Origin: Planctomycetota bacterium
GTDB taxonomy: Bacteria; Planctomycetota; Phycisphaerae; UBA1845; PWPN01
DNA length: 64,000 bases
Assembly (NCBI GenBank): GCA_022711465.1
Contig: JAKLEZ010000021.1
Span: forward strand, 40,730 to 104,729
Direction: 5' to 3'
Part shown: positions 1 through 9,100 of the stretch, piece after piece
Numbering within the stretch: position 1 is the stretch's first letter
Layout: each line of letters starts with the position of its first letter
Made by a program: the position numbers and the translations under genes
The notes under the pieces: generated by a model
Seen by the model: only the letters and a program-made list of their open reading frames with translations
Databases searched by the model: none
Told to the model about the DNA's origin: nothing

Positions 1-1251
1 GGTCAGCGGGCGGTCAAGCTTCATGGACAGGTTGGCCAGGATGCACGAGGCGGTCGAGATGTGGCCCTCCTCGATGTCGGCCACCGGCTTGCCGCGCGAG
101 GCGATGGCCGCGAGGAAGTCCTTCATGTGCAGGCGTGTGGCCGGGGCCGCGTTGAGCTCAATGGCCTTCTCGTTGACGTCCTCGGGGTACTGTTCCTTCT
201 CGAAGACGCAGTCCTTGTGAATCGACGGCTCGTTCTTTCCCTCCGGGTAGAAGTCGTAGCTCATGGTGCTGGCCTTGAGAGTACCCTTGTCGCCGTAGAG
301 GAACAGGGCCCAGGGGTACTTCGGGTCGGTCGGATTGCCCCAGGTGCGGTGGGTCCACGCGCAAGTCAGGCCGTCGTACTCGAAGGTGGCCGTCTGAGTG
401 TCGGAGATGTTGGACTTGCCTTCCTTCTGGACCAGGATCCCGCCGACCGAGGTGATTCGCTTCGGCCAGCCCAGGCCCAGCATCCAGCGGACAGTATCGA
501 ACATGTGCACGCACATGTCGCCGGTGATGCCGTTGCCGTACTCGGTGAACGTCCGCCACCAGCGCACGTGGGGGATGCCGTCGTACGGCCGGAGCGGCGC
601 CGGGCCGGTCCACATCTCATAGTCGAGGTGGTCGGGGACCGGCTGGACCGGCGGGTTGCCGTTGGCCCGCATGTGGTAGTAGCAGCACATCTCCACGTGG
701 CTGATTTTGCCCAGCAGGCCGGCCTCGACGACGTTCTTCTTGGCATCGATCAGGTGCGGCGTGCTCTTGCGTTGCGTGCCAACCTGGACCACGCGCTGGG
801 TGCGGCGGGCGGCGGCCAGCATCGCAGCACCCTCGGCCACGTCCACGCTGATCGGCTTCTGCACGTACACGTCCGCCCCGGCCTCGACCGCCGCGATCAT
901 GGGCAGGGCGTGCCAGTGGTCGGGTGTGGCGATCAGGACGATGTCCAGGTCCTTCTCCTTGAGCATCTCACGATAGTCACCGTAGGCTCGGGGTTGCTTC
1001 TTCGAGATCTGGCGCGTGGCGACCATCTCGGCCGCCTCGTCGACCTGCTTCCTGTCCGCGTCGCACAGGGAGACGACGTTGACCGGCGAAACCTGGATGA
1101 GGCGGAACAGGTCGGACTTGCCGTACCAGCCCGTGCCGATAAGCCCGACACGAAGCCCCGCCTTCTGCTCCGCGCCCTGGACGAAGTAGCCGCTGAATGC
1201 ACTGACCGCCGACGCGGCCGCACTTGTCTTCAGGAAGTCGCGACGGTTCAT
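1..1251 (-). CDS. Gfo/Idh/MocA-family oxidoreductase, Tat-exported, C-terminus cut by window edge
   Basis: At least 417 residues; it runs off the left edge with no stop codon, so the C-terminus is missing. The N-terminus MNRRDFLKTSAAA is a Tat signal (RRDFLK) with a short hydrophobic stretch. A Rossmann segment VGLIGTGWYGK follows at about residue 34, then IATPDHWHA and the dinucleotide-binding/catalytic motif in the variant VQKPIS (usually EKPxS). The rest matches the alpha/beta substrate domain of this family. It probably performs NAD(P)-dependent sugar or inositol redox chemistry outside the cytoplasm; the substrate cannot be read from sequence. The ATG at 1251 has GGAGG six bases upstream. 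It diverges from the sulfatase at 1441. Family is secure; specificity is not. Confidence 0.9.
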   Translation of the reverse strand, partial: MNRRDFLKTSAAASAVSAFSGYFVQGAEQKAGLRVGLIGTGWYGKSDLFRLIQVSPVNVVSLCDADRKQVDEAAEMVATRQISKKQPRAYGDYREMLKEKDLDIVLIATPDHWHALPMIAAVEAGADVYVQKPISVDVAEGAAMLAAARRTQRVVQVGTQRKSTPHLIDAKKNVVEAGLLGKISHVEMCCYYHMRANGNPPVQPVPDHLDYEMWTGPAPLRPYDGIPHVRWWRTFTEYGNGITGDMCVHMFDTVRWMLGLGWPKRITSVGGILVQKEGKSNISDTQTATFEYDGLTCAWTHRTWGNPTDPKYPWALFLYGDKGTLKASTMSYDFYPEGKNEPSIHKDCVFEKEQYPEDVNEKAIELNAAPATRLHMKDFLAAIASRGKPVADIEEGHISTASCILANLSMKLDRPLT

Positions 1252-1382
1252 GGTGATCCTCCGGTCAGCAAGAGACGGCAGGCAGAATAACGTGGGTTTT
1301 CCGGCTTGGCCAGCGGACCAGGACGCTGGTGCCCGGGGAGCGGCTTGCATTGCACACCGGCCTCGTTCCTCGGTCTCCGGCT

Positions 1383-1410
1383 TTGGACCCGGCGCCGGCT
1401 GGATTATCAT
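1383..1410 (+). promoter_or_regulatory. Candidate promoter of the sulfatase at 1441
   Basis: TTGGAC at 1383-1388, a 16-base spacer and TATCAT at 1405-1410 resemble a sigma70-type promoter. Transcription would begin near 1417, just before the GAGGAGG ribosome-binding site at 1424-1430. Support is by eye only. Confidence 0.4.
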
Positions 1411-1440
1411 ACCGCCAGGACATGAGGAGGACGCGCGCTC

Positions 1441-2961
1441 ATGAAACAGACGCTGCCTGCTCCGATCGTTTGGTTGAATCTGGTCACCGTCGCCCTTGCC
1501 GGGGCAGCGAGTCAGCCGGAAGGGGGTGCACAGGCGGGCGCGTCTCGACGTCCGAAGCCCAATCTGATCTTCGTGCTGGCGGACCAGCTCCGGTACCAGT
1601 CCTGCAGCTTCGCCGGCGACTCGAGGGCCAGAACGCCCAACATCGACAGGCTGGCCAGCCAGAGCGTTGTATTCCGCAACGCCATCTCCGGGCATCCGGT
1701 GTGTGCCCCTTACCGGGCCTCACTGTTCACCGGCAAATACACGACGTCCACCGGTATGGTGATCAACGAACTGCGCATGAATCCCAACCACGAGTGCCTG
1801 GCCCATGTGCTCACCCGGCACGGGTACGACACGGCCTACATCGGCAAGTGGCACCTGTGGGCCAACGAGCTGGGGAACCACTACGAGCCCAAGAACTCGT
1901 TTACGCCGCCGGGGCCGTACCGGCTGGGCTTCGATGGGTTCTGGGCGGCGTACAACTTCCACCACGAGTACTACAAGGCCTACTACCACACGAACAGCCC
2001 GGAGAAGATTCCGGTCAAGGGTTATGAGCCTGATTTCCAGACCGAGATGGCCGCCGGCCTGGTCGATCGCTTTGCCCGCTCGGAGAAACCCTTCGCCCTG
2101 TTTCTCTCCGTCGGCACGCCGCACGATCCCTGGGCACCCGACAACGTGCCGCCCGAGTACTACGCCATGTTTGCCGACGAGGGGGACACTCCGCGGTTCG
2201 CCCTGCCGCCGAACTACAAACCGGAAAACGACCCGTACGCCGACGACTGGGGGCGATACAAAGGGCCGGACGAGCGCCGGAGGATTCCAGCGATGATGCG
2301 CGGCTACTACGCCATGACTGCCAATCTCGACTGGAACCTCGGCCGGCTGCTCAAGGCGATTGACGATGCCGGGATCCGGGACAACACTATCCTGGTGTTC
2401 ACTTCCGATCACGGCGAGATGATGGGCGCCCAGGGCCGGCGGGCCAAGAACATCTTCTACGAAGAGGCGATCCGCGTGCCGTTTCTTGTACGCTGGCCGG
2501 GCAAGACGCCGGCCGGCCAGTCGAGCGACGCCTGCCTGAACACGCCGGATATTATGCCGACGCTTCTGGCGATGGCCGGCCTGCCCATTCCCGCCAAGGT
2601 CGAGGGTACCGACCTCAGCCCGTGCGCGTTTGGCCGGCCGGGGCCCGAGCCTGAGGCGGCATTCCTGCAGAACACCGGGGCGTGCGCGATCTGGCAGGAC
2701 GGCTACGAGTGGCGAGCCCTCCGTGACAAGCGCTACACCTACGCCATTTATCGCAAGGACCGCAAGGAACTGCTGTTCGACCATGTGGCCGATCCGCATC
2801 AGCTCCGGAACCTGGTCACCGACGCCGAGCAGGCCCCGACGCTGGATCGCTTCCGGACCCTGCTGAAGAAGCGGATGAGCGAGTTGGACGACACCTTCGA
2901 GGCCAGCAGCTGGTACCGCGATCACTGGGTGAAGGACCGGATCATCAATCGGGTGCGCTAG
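1441..2961 (+). CDS. Sulfatase (formylglycine type), exported
   Basis: 506 residues. A weak N-terminal hydrophobic segment (about 8-22) is followed by the alkaline-phosphatase-like sulfatase fold: PNLIFVLADQLR at 40-51 supplies a metal-binding Asp. The modification site is C88-A-P-Y-R92, which fits the C-x-P-x-R rule for formylglycine although most relatives have Ser at the fourth position. The sequence YIGKWHL and the late FTSDHGEMMG metal motif are also present. It should hydrolyse sulfate esters, most likely on a polysaccharide or aryl substrate. GAGGAGG at 1424-1430 fixes the start. Downstream, a pseudopilin gene converges on it. The maturation enzyme is not in this window. Confidence 0.93.
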   Translation: MKQTLPAPIVWLNLVTVALAGAASQPEGGAQAGASRRPKPNLIFVLADQLRYQSCSFAGDSRARTPNIDRLASQSVVFRNAISGHPVCAPYRASLFTGKYTTSTGMVINELRMNPNHECLAHVLTRHGYDTAYIGKWHLWANELGNHYEPKNSFTPPGPYRLGFDGFWAAYNFHHEYYKAYYHTNSPEKIPVKGYEPDFQTEMAAGLVDRFARSEKPFALFLSVGTPHDPWAPDNVPPEYYAMFADEGDTPRFALPPNYKPENDPYADDWGRYKGPDERRRIPAMMRGYYAMTANLDWNLGRLLKAIDDAGIRDNTILVFTSDHGEMMGAQGRRAKNIFYEEAIRVPFLVRWPGKTPAGQSSDACLNTPDIMPTLLAMAGLPIPAKVEGTDLSPCAFGRPGPEPEAAFLQNTGACAIWQDGYEWRALRDKRYTYAIYRKDRKELLFDHVADPHQLRNLVTDAEQAPTLDRFRTLLKKRMSELDDTFEASSWYRDHWVKDRIINRVR

Positions 2962-3015
2962 CCCCGGACGACGAATGGGAGTGGCTCGCCGACGGTGAGG
3001 CCGTGCGTCCCCAGC

Positions 3016-4014
3016 TCACCACGGACACGGCCCCGGGATTCGTTTGATGAACGCCGACAGGTTGGCGATGTCCGCTTGCCCCGACTCACGCCAGAACTGA
3101 GGCTGGCCGAACTCGGCGAACAGCTCGCGGCCGAGTGTCTTGGCGGGGTAGAGGCGGCCCTCGGCGTGGCCGTCGAGGAACGCTATGCCGGCGCGGCCCT
3201 CGGTTCGCCCGCTCTTCGAGGTGAGCGCGTGCCGGGTCGCGATGCGATCAATGCAGTTGAAACTCCCGTCGGGGTAGTTTCGGTTCGTGTGATAGTAGGG
3301 GTGATCCTCGAACATGGTCATGAACCGCGAGGGCTGGAACACGACCTTCTGACCGGCGCTGAACGACACTCGTCTGTGGCCGCCGGGCAGTTGGTTGTTG
3401 AGCGAGTCGGCCACGTAGACGAAGCTCTGGAGGTTCTCCGGCGTTCGGTAGCCAATGTAGGCGTTCATCGAGTAGCTGAGCCGGCCGTTGCCCCCGCCAC
3501 CCACGTCGGTGTCGTCCGCTGGGCCGGGCCGGTCGGAGGGGCAGACGTAGACCGCGGCTTGCTTGACGTACTTGTATAGTGTGCCCTTGCCCGGCGTGTC
3601 GGCGACAAACTCGGGATCGAGATGGTAAGGTTGCTGGTACGCGGGCGTGTACTGCAGGGCTACCTGCCGGTCGCGAGGCCCGTCCCAGGTCACGCCCGGC
3701 GGCCGCGGCCACTCCTGGCCAAACAAGGCCTGCATCCAGAACAGGCCGTGCGTACCCGGAAGAGCCTTTTCCCCGCCGACGTAGAGGAGCATGCCGGTCA
3801 TGAGCTGCCTGAGGTTTGACCGGCAGCTGACGCCATAGGCCTGCTGTCGTGCGTGGGAGAAGGCCGGGAGGAGAATAGCGATCAGGAGGGCGATGATCGC
3901 GACCACGGCCAGCACTTCGATGAGGGTAAACCCCGATCGCGGCCATGAGCGGTTGCCCAGGGCGCCGCGAGTCCGGCACACAGCGCGGGCGATGGAATGC
4001 GGTTTCTGGTGCAT
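3016..4014 (-). CDS. Prepilin-like secreted protein with N-terminal methylation motif and DGHAE tail
   Basis: 332 residues. The class III/type IV pilin leader appears as RSGFTLIEVLAVVAIIALL (near residue 27), with the G/F cleavage site, Glu5 and a long hydrophobic helix ending ILLPAFSHARQQA. The C-terminal region has the planctomycete signature AFLDGHAEG. Such proteins occur in many copies in planctomycete genomes, and their role (pseudopilin or surface-associated) is mostly unknown. A start at 4014 is required to keep the leader; no strong ribosome-binding site is visible. It is convergent with the sulfatase to its left. Confidence 0.9.
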   Translation of the reverse strand: MHQKPHSIARAVCRTRGALGNRSWPRSGFTLIEVLAVVAIIALLIAILLPAFSHARQQAYGVSCRSNLRQLMTGMLLYVGGEKALPGTHGLFWMQALFGQEWPRPPGVTWDGPRDRQVALQYTPAYQQPYHLDPEFVADTPGKGTLYKYVKQAAVYVCPSDRPGPADDTDVGGGGNGRLSYSMNAYIGYRTPENLQSFVYVADSLNNQLPGGHRRVSFSAGQKVVFQPSRFMTMFEDHPYYHTNRNYPDGSFNCIDRIATRHALTSKSGRTEGRAGIAFLDGHAEGRLYPAKTLGRELFAEFGQPQFWRESGQADIANLSAFIKRIPGPCPW

Positions 4015-4397
4015 TGTTTGAGGCTTTCGAAGCGGTTAGCCCGACTTCAACTTCGCCGCCGGGACTCGTCGCTACCTGTTATGTCACCCCGAACCGGCGG
4101 AAAGTTCGCTGGTTCTCCTTGATCATAGCTCGGAGGGCGTATGATTCCGGGGCGACGGTCGCGTTCTTCTCGCAGGATGGCGGAGAATGATCGGCAGGAC
4201 CAATACGCGAATAGGGGAACGGGCGGTCCGTCGATGGGCGTCATCCTCGGGCAATCAGCGGTTTGGCCAGGATCGCGCCTATCCGCCTTTGAATGCGTTA
4301 ACCCCAACAATACCAAATGATTACCATCGCTGAGCAAGCCGGGGAGACTCCCTCAAGGTTGCCTCGTCGGAGGGGTGAGGTTTTTCCGCTTCCCGAT

Positions 4398-4426
4398 TTG
4401 ATGTTCGGTTATTGTTAGGGTATACT
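4398..4426 (+). promoter_or_regulatory. Promoter of the umuD-like/dinB/dnaE2 operon
   Basis: TTGATG at 4398-4403, an exact 17-base spacer and TATACT at 4421-4426 make a near-consensus sigma70 promoter. It lies about 60 bases before the first gene, in an AT-richer patch of an otherwise GC-rich region. Confidence 0.7.
4403..4417 (+). promoter_or_regulatory. Candidate SOS (LexA-type) operator, GTTC-N7-GTTA
   Basis: GTTCGGTTATTGTTA lies between the -35 and -10 boxes. It differs by one base from the GTTC-N7-GTTC direct repeat that LexA binds in alphaproteobacteria, where it often controls imuA-imuB-dnaE2 cassettes. The position would block the promoter. Whether LexA of this lineage reads that motif is unknown. 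Confidence 0.4.
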
Positions 4427-4486
4427 AGATGATGCGTCACGGCCCAGGTCCTCTGGCTTGATGGGCATGTTGGGAGGATGCGGGTC

Positions 4487-4885
4487 ATGGAGATCGAAGC
4501 ACAAAACCTGTCCGGCGACGGGGGAGAGATCGCGAGCATACCGGCCGGGTGGCCGCAGGAGATCGACGCCGGGTGCGTTCGGCTGGACCCGGTGGCCGTC
4601 CTGCGGGCCAACGGGCGGAGTTTCGCCCTCCGCGTTCGCGGCGAGTCGATGATCGGAGCCGACATTCACGACGGCGACGTCGTCGTCGGGGAGTTCACGC
4701 CCGAGGCTCGACCCGGGGCCATCGTCATCGCTCTCATCGACGGCGAGTCCACGCTCAAACGGCTGGTGACGCGCCACGGACGGCCGTACCTGGCGTCGGA
4801 GAATCCCAATCAGCCGAACCTCGTTCCGCTGGAGGAACTGGTGATTCAAGGGGTGGCACATACTGTTATTAGGAGGATAGGATAG
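4487..4885 (+). CDS. umuD: UmuD-like S24 peptidase-fold protein (LexA C-terminal domain without HTH)
   Basis: 132 residues from the ATG at 4487, which has GGGAGG nine bases upstream; the ATG at 4478 abuts that site and is less likely. The protein has no DNA-binding domain. It consists of a short N-terminal arm and an S24 peptidase fold: RGESMIGADIHDGD places the nucleophile Ser at residue 54, and STLKRLV the general-base Lys at 91. This is the UmuD arrangement rather than full LexA. Ala20-Gly21 in the arm is a possible self-cleavage bond. It is the first gene of an operon with a Y-family polymerase and DnaE2, so it probably activates or regulates the translesion polymerase after RecA-stimulated cleavage. 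Confidence 0.8.
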   Translation: MEIEAQNLSGDGGEIASIPAGWPQEIDAGCVRLDPVAVLRANGRSFALRVRGESMIGADIHDGDVVVGEFTPEARPGAIVIALIDGESTLKRLVTRHGRPYLASENPNQPNLVPLEELVIQGVAHTVIRRIG

Positions 4886-4971
4886 CGATCAGGGCGGTCA
4901 GCAATCAGCATTCAGCCAGACCATTCAACAGCTGATCGCTGACTGCCGGCCACTGACCGCTGACTGCTGCC
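4881..4971. repeat. Array of degenerate 7-bp repeats (xxTCAGC) in inverted orientation
   Basis: The gap between the UmuD-like gene and dinB is almost entirely made of 7-base units. Forward units occur at 4896-4917 (GGTCAGC, AATCAGC, ATTCAGC). Reverse-complement units occur at 4931-4971 (GCTGATC, GCTGACT, GCTGACT type). The two halves could pair into a stem around 4918-4930. The array ends one base before the dinB ATG, which has no ribosome-binding site of its own. Confidence 0.75.
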
Positions 4972-4972
4972 C

Positions 4973-6142
4973 ATGCGTTCGATCCTCCATTTCGATGCCG
5001 ATGCCTTTTTTGCCTCCGTGGAGCAGGCGGCGGATCGACGACTGCGCGGGCGGGCGATCGTGGTGGGGGGGCTGCACCGGGGGATTGTGGCGTCGGCCAG
5101 CTATGAGGCCCGGGCGTTTGGCGTTTACACTCCGATGCCGGTAGCCAAGGCCCGCAAGTTGTGCCCGCATTTGATCGTCGTACCGCCCCGGTTCGAGTTG
5201 TATGAGCAGTTCTCGGATCATATCTTCGGTATGGCTGGCGAGGTGGCTCCGATTGTCGAGAAGCAAGGCGTGGACGAGGGCTACCTGGACCTGACCGGCA
5301 CGCGGCAGTGTCTCCGGAAGGATCCGGAAGAGGTGGCTCAGAAGTTGCGAGCCAACGTCAAGGACTGGCTCAAGGTGACCATCTCGCAGGGCCTGTCCCG
5401 CAACAAGCTGCTCAGTCAGATCGTCAGCAAGCTGTACAAGCCTGACGGGTTGACGGTCATTCCGCCGTGCGAGGATCGTGAGCTGGCCTTTCTGCACCCT
5501 TTGCCGGTCAAGTGGCTTCCGGGCGTCGGGCCGGCGGGGGCGCGGTTGATGCAGTCGGCGGGCCTGACCCGCATCGGCCAAGTGGCAGACATGCCGATGG
5601 ACTGGCTGAGCGAGCTGATGGGCTCGTCCGCCCGGCAGCTCCGCGATTTCGCCCGCAACATCGACAACCGGCCGGTGGTGGCCGATCGGCCGGAAGCCCT
5701 TTCCTACGGGCACCAGGAGACCTTCGACGAAGATACGGCCGACGCAGTGTTCGTGGACGCCAAGCTGCGAGCGTTGGCCGACCATGCCTTTGTGCGGTTG
5801 CGGGCGGATGCCAAGCAGGCCCGTACGGTCAGCGTCAAGATCCGCTACACGGACATGGACGAGCACCAGGGGCAGAGCAGCCTGGCCGAGCCGACCGACG
5901 TCGAGCAGGATATGTACCCTCTGCTGTCGAAGCTGCTCAAGCGATTGTGGGATCGGCGGGTACGGCTTCGCATGGTCCAGGTCACGTTGTCCAACGTCTA
6001 CAACGGCTATCGGCAGATGGACCTGTTCGGCGTCAAGCAGAGGCAGCGCGACCTGGCGTTGACTTGCGAGGCGATCCGCGACCGGCATGGCCGGAAGGCC
6101 CTGATGCGGGCTCATGATTGGGTGCTGATTGCTGGCCGCTGA
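4973..6142 (+). CDS. dinB: Y-family translesion DNA polymerase (DinB/Pol IV-like)
   Basis: 389 residues. The N-terminal LHFDADAFFASVEQ supplies metal ligands Asp8 and Asp10. ASASYEARAFGV is typical of DinB, and GVDEGYLDL supplies Asp101 and Glu102. All catalytic acids are therefore present, unlike in the inactive ImuB proteins of dnaE2 cassettes. A helix-hairpin region (LPGVGPAGARLMQSAGL) and a little-finger domain follow. QMDLF at 348-352 is a good beta-clamp-binding motif. The stop codon at 6140-6142 sits inside a copy of the 7-bp repeat, which encodes the final residues. It should copy past damaged template bases together with its operon partners. Confidence 0.92.
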   Translation: MRSILHFDADAFFASVEQAADRRLRGRAIVVGGLHRGIVASASYEARAFGVYTPMPVAKARKLCPHLIVVPPRFELYEQFSDHIFGMAGEVAPIVEKQGVDEGYLDLTGTRQCLRKDPEEVAQKLRANVKDWLKVTISQGLSRNKLLSQIVSKLYKPDGLTVIPPCEDRELAFLHPLPVKWLPGVGPAGARLMQSAGLTRIGQVADMPMDWLSELMGSSARQLRDFARNIDNRPVVADRPEALSYGHQETFDEDTADAVFVDAKLRALADHAFVRLRADAKQARTVSVKIRYTDMDEHQGQSSLAEPTDVEQDMYPLLSKLLKRLWDRRVRLRMVQVTLSNVYNGYRQMDLFGVKQRQRDLALTCEAIRDRHGRKALMRAHDWVLIAGR

Positions 6143-6150
6143 CTGCTACT
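6120..6150. repeat. 7-bp repeat array at the dinB/dnaE2 junction
   Basis: GCTGATT, GCTGGCC and GCTGACT units run through the dinB stop codon up to the base before the dnaE2 ATG at 6152. They are reverse complements of the xxTCAGC unit seen at 4896-4917 and 6508-6536. Confidence 0.65.
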
Positions 6151-6151
6151 C

Positions 6152-9100
6152 ATGTTCCTTTCGCTGCACAATCGTTCCGCTCATTCGTTCGGGTCGTCGT
6201 TGACGACGTCGGGGCAGCTGATGGAGTTTGCGGTGCGGCATGGGATGTCCGCGATCGCGTTGACCGATCTGCACGGGCTCTACGGGGCAGTGGCGTTTCA
6301 GCAGGCCTGCGAGAAGGGGGGGATCCGGCCGGTGATCGGCGCTGAACTGATGCTGCGGGACGGCCCGGCGGTGACGATGCTCGTGGGCAACTCGGTCGGG
6401 TACGGCCATCTCTGCCGGCTGGTGTCGACGCATCACCTTCGCGAGGAGCCGTTGGGGATTGCGGATCTGTGCGCCCATGCGGAGGGGTTGTGGTGTTTGT
6501 TGGGGAGCGGTCAGCGATCAGCGGTCAGTGGTCAGCAAGAAGGGCGAGAGGGTGCTGATGGCACGTTGAGGACGATGCTCAACTCGGATGCTGTTCGCGA
6601 GGCGTTCGTGGGGCGGTTGTACGTTGAGTTGGCGATTCACCATCCCGACGATGCGGCCGAGGCCCGGCGGCGGGGGTGTGCGGCGGATGAGGCGGGTGTG
6701 CCGGTTGTGGCCACGTGCGAGTCACGGTGTCCGCGGCCGGAGATGAACCCGATCTTGCGAGCCTTGGCTTCGATCGGCACCCTGACCCTGTTGGGCGTCC
6801 CGCACGCGGACAAGCCGCTTGGGCGGTGGCATCTGCGCACGCCGGCGGAGATGGAGCGGCTCTTCCGTCGCCGGCCGGACGCATTGACCAACACGGCGGC
6901 CATCGCCGAGCAATGTGACTTCCGGTTTGACTTTTCGAGCAACCGGTTTCCCGCGTTTGATGCCCCCGACGGCAAGACGGCCGTGCGGTATCTGCGCGAG
7001 TTGTGTGTGGCCGGCTGCCGGCGGCGGTATGTGGACGAGCTGCCGCAGCGAGGGATCGGTGGGCGGCGGCCGTCGATGGCGGAGGCTCTGAGCCGACTGG
7101 ATCGCGAGTTGGCGGTGATCGAGCAGGTTGGCTATGCGGAGTACTTCCTGGTTTTCCACGAGATCGTCTCCTACTGCCGCGGTCGGGGCATCGCCACGCT
7201 GGCCCGGGGGTCGGCGGCCGACTCGCTGGTCTGTTACGCGCTGGGCGTGAGCCACGCCTGCCCGTTCCGGTTTGACCTTCCGTTCGATCGTTTCCTCAAC
7301 CCGGAGCGAGCCAAGTTCAGCAAGATGGCCGACATCGATCTGGACCTGCCCTGGGACCGGCGCGAGGAGGTCATGCGCTGGGTGTACGAACGCTGGGGAC
7401 ATGATCAAGTAGCGATGATCGGGTCGGCCAACACTTACCGGGCGCGGGCGGCGGTAGCCGAACTGGGCAAGGTCTACGGTCTTCCACCGCATGAGATCCA
7501 CAAGTTTACGAGGCGATTGCCCTGGTTTGGGCGAGTCGCGGATCTCGATGCGGGCGGTGAGGAGGAGCAGCATGAAGCCGGAGCGATAGGCGGAGGACCG
7601 CCGCCTCGTCGTCAAGAGGAGCGTCACCGGGCGATCTCTCGCCCAGGCAACGCGCAACTCGAGGAGCCCTACCGCACAATCCTCCGGACCGCCGGGGCGT
7701 TGGAAGGATTGCCGCATCATTGGTCGATGCACCCTTGCGGGTTGGTGGTATCGCCGGAGTCGTTGATCGCGCTGGTGCCGGTGCAGCGTTCACCGCGCGG
7801 CTTGCTGGTTGCCCAGTACGACATGGACGCGATCGAGGATCTCGGCTTCATCAAGATCGACCTGCTCGGCCAGGCGGGGTTGTCCGTGCTCCGCGACAGC
7901 GTGGCGGAGATCAACCGTACCGAGCGCGAGCCGATCGATCTGGCTACGGACGTAGACTACTCGGACGACCGGACCTGGTCGATGATCGCCGGTGGCGGCG
8001 CCCGGGGTGTGCATCACATTGAATCGCCCGCCATGACCAGTCTGATTCGCCAGTGCAACTGCCGGGACATTGACGCGCTGACCGCGATTGTGGCCATTAT
8101 CCGGCCGGGCGCGGCCAATCAGGGCAAGAAGGACCGGTTCGCCCGCCGCTACCAGGGTCTCGAGCCGGCGAGCTACGTGCATCCCTCGGTCAGGAATTCG
8201 CTGGCGAGCACCTACGGGCTGATGGTCTTCGAAGAGCACATTCTGCAGGTGGCGGTGGATTTTGCGGGAATGAACCTCGGCCGGGCGGATGTGCTCCGTC
8301 GGGCATTGAACAAGCAGAAGCGGGACCTGGTCGCCGAGTTGAAGGGCGAGTTCCGGAACGGCGCCCGCCGGATGGGTCGTCGCGAGGACGAGATCGCAGC
8401 GGTGTGGGACATGGTCGGCGGATTCTGCGGATTCATGTTCAACAAGGCCCACTCGGCCGAATACGCGGTCGAGGCCTTCCAGGGCGCGTGGCTCAAGTGC
8501 CGCTGGCCGGCGCATTATCTGGCGGCCATTCTCTCCAACTACCGCGGCTTTTACGCCCAATCACCGACATTGCCGCAGATCCTGTACGTGCTCGAGGCCT
8601 TGCGATTGGGGGTCGGCTTCCGCCCGCCGTGCGTCAATCGCTCGGGCCAACGATTTCGCGTCGAACGAAACGAAAGTGATGGCCGTTGGGTCATTCGCGT
8701 GCCGCTGAGCCACATTCAAGGTCTGTCCGAGGCATGGTTGGACCGCTACCACGGCGAGCGAGAACGAGGCGTGTTCACCGACCTGGCGGATTTCATCGAG
8801 CGATGCCGGCCGGGCGACGCGGAATCCCAGTTGCTGCTCGACAGCGGGGCGCTCGATGCACTGGGTGAAAACCGGCCGGCGATGTTCTGGCAGATGCGGC
8901 GATTACTCAAGGAGAGCCGTCGGGTTGGGGGCCTGTTTGCGGCGCATCCGCGGCGCGGCGACTCGCCCGTGGACCTGCCCTCAAGCGATCGTCGGCCGCC
9001 CGGTCTGCCGACCCGTCTCACCTGTCCCGACGCCTGGCAGACGGCCCAGCGGGAGATGGAACTGCTCGGCTTTCCAATCACGATCGAGCCGCTGACTTTC

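Larger units (their letters stand above)
4015..4486. other. Divergent intergenic region between pseudopilin and mutagenesis operon
   Basis: About 470 bases with no convincing gene. Short open frames exist on both strands but lack a ribosome-binding site or a recognisable product. The right end holds the promoter and operator-like element of the umuD-dinB-dnaE2 operon (4398-4426). The left half should hold the pseudopilin promoter, but I saw no clear -35/-10 pair there. Confidence 0.5.

Noticed and set aside
61..1290. Long plus-strand open frame of 409 codons opposite the oxidoreductase
   Set aside because: It is a mirror frame of a clear Gfo/Idh/MocA gene on the minus strand in GC-rich DNA; no domain and no ribosome-binding site.
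4047..4337. 96-codon minus-strand frame in the gap before the mutagenesis operon
   Set aside because: No ribosome-binding site, no hydrophobic or domain features, and no conserved motif.
4350..4385. Possible terminator (CCTC...GAGG followed by TTTTT) before the cassette promoter
   Set aside because: The stem is only four base pairs and no plus-strand gene lies upstream that would need it.
4881..4971. Repeat array considered as a CRISPR
   Set aside because: The unit is only seven bases with no spacers and no cas genes nearby.
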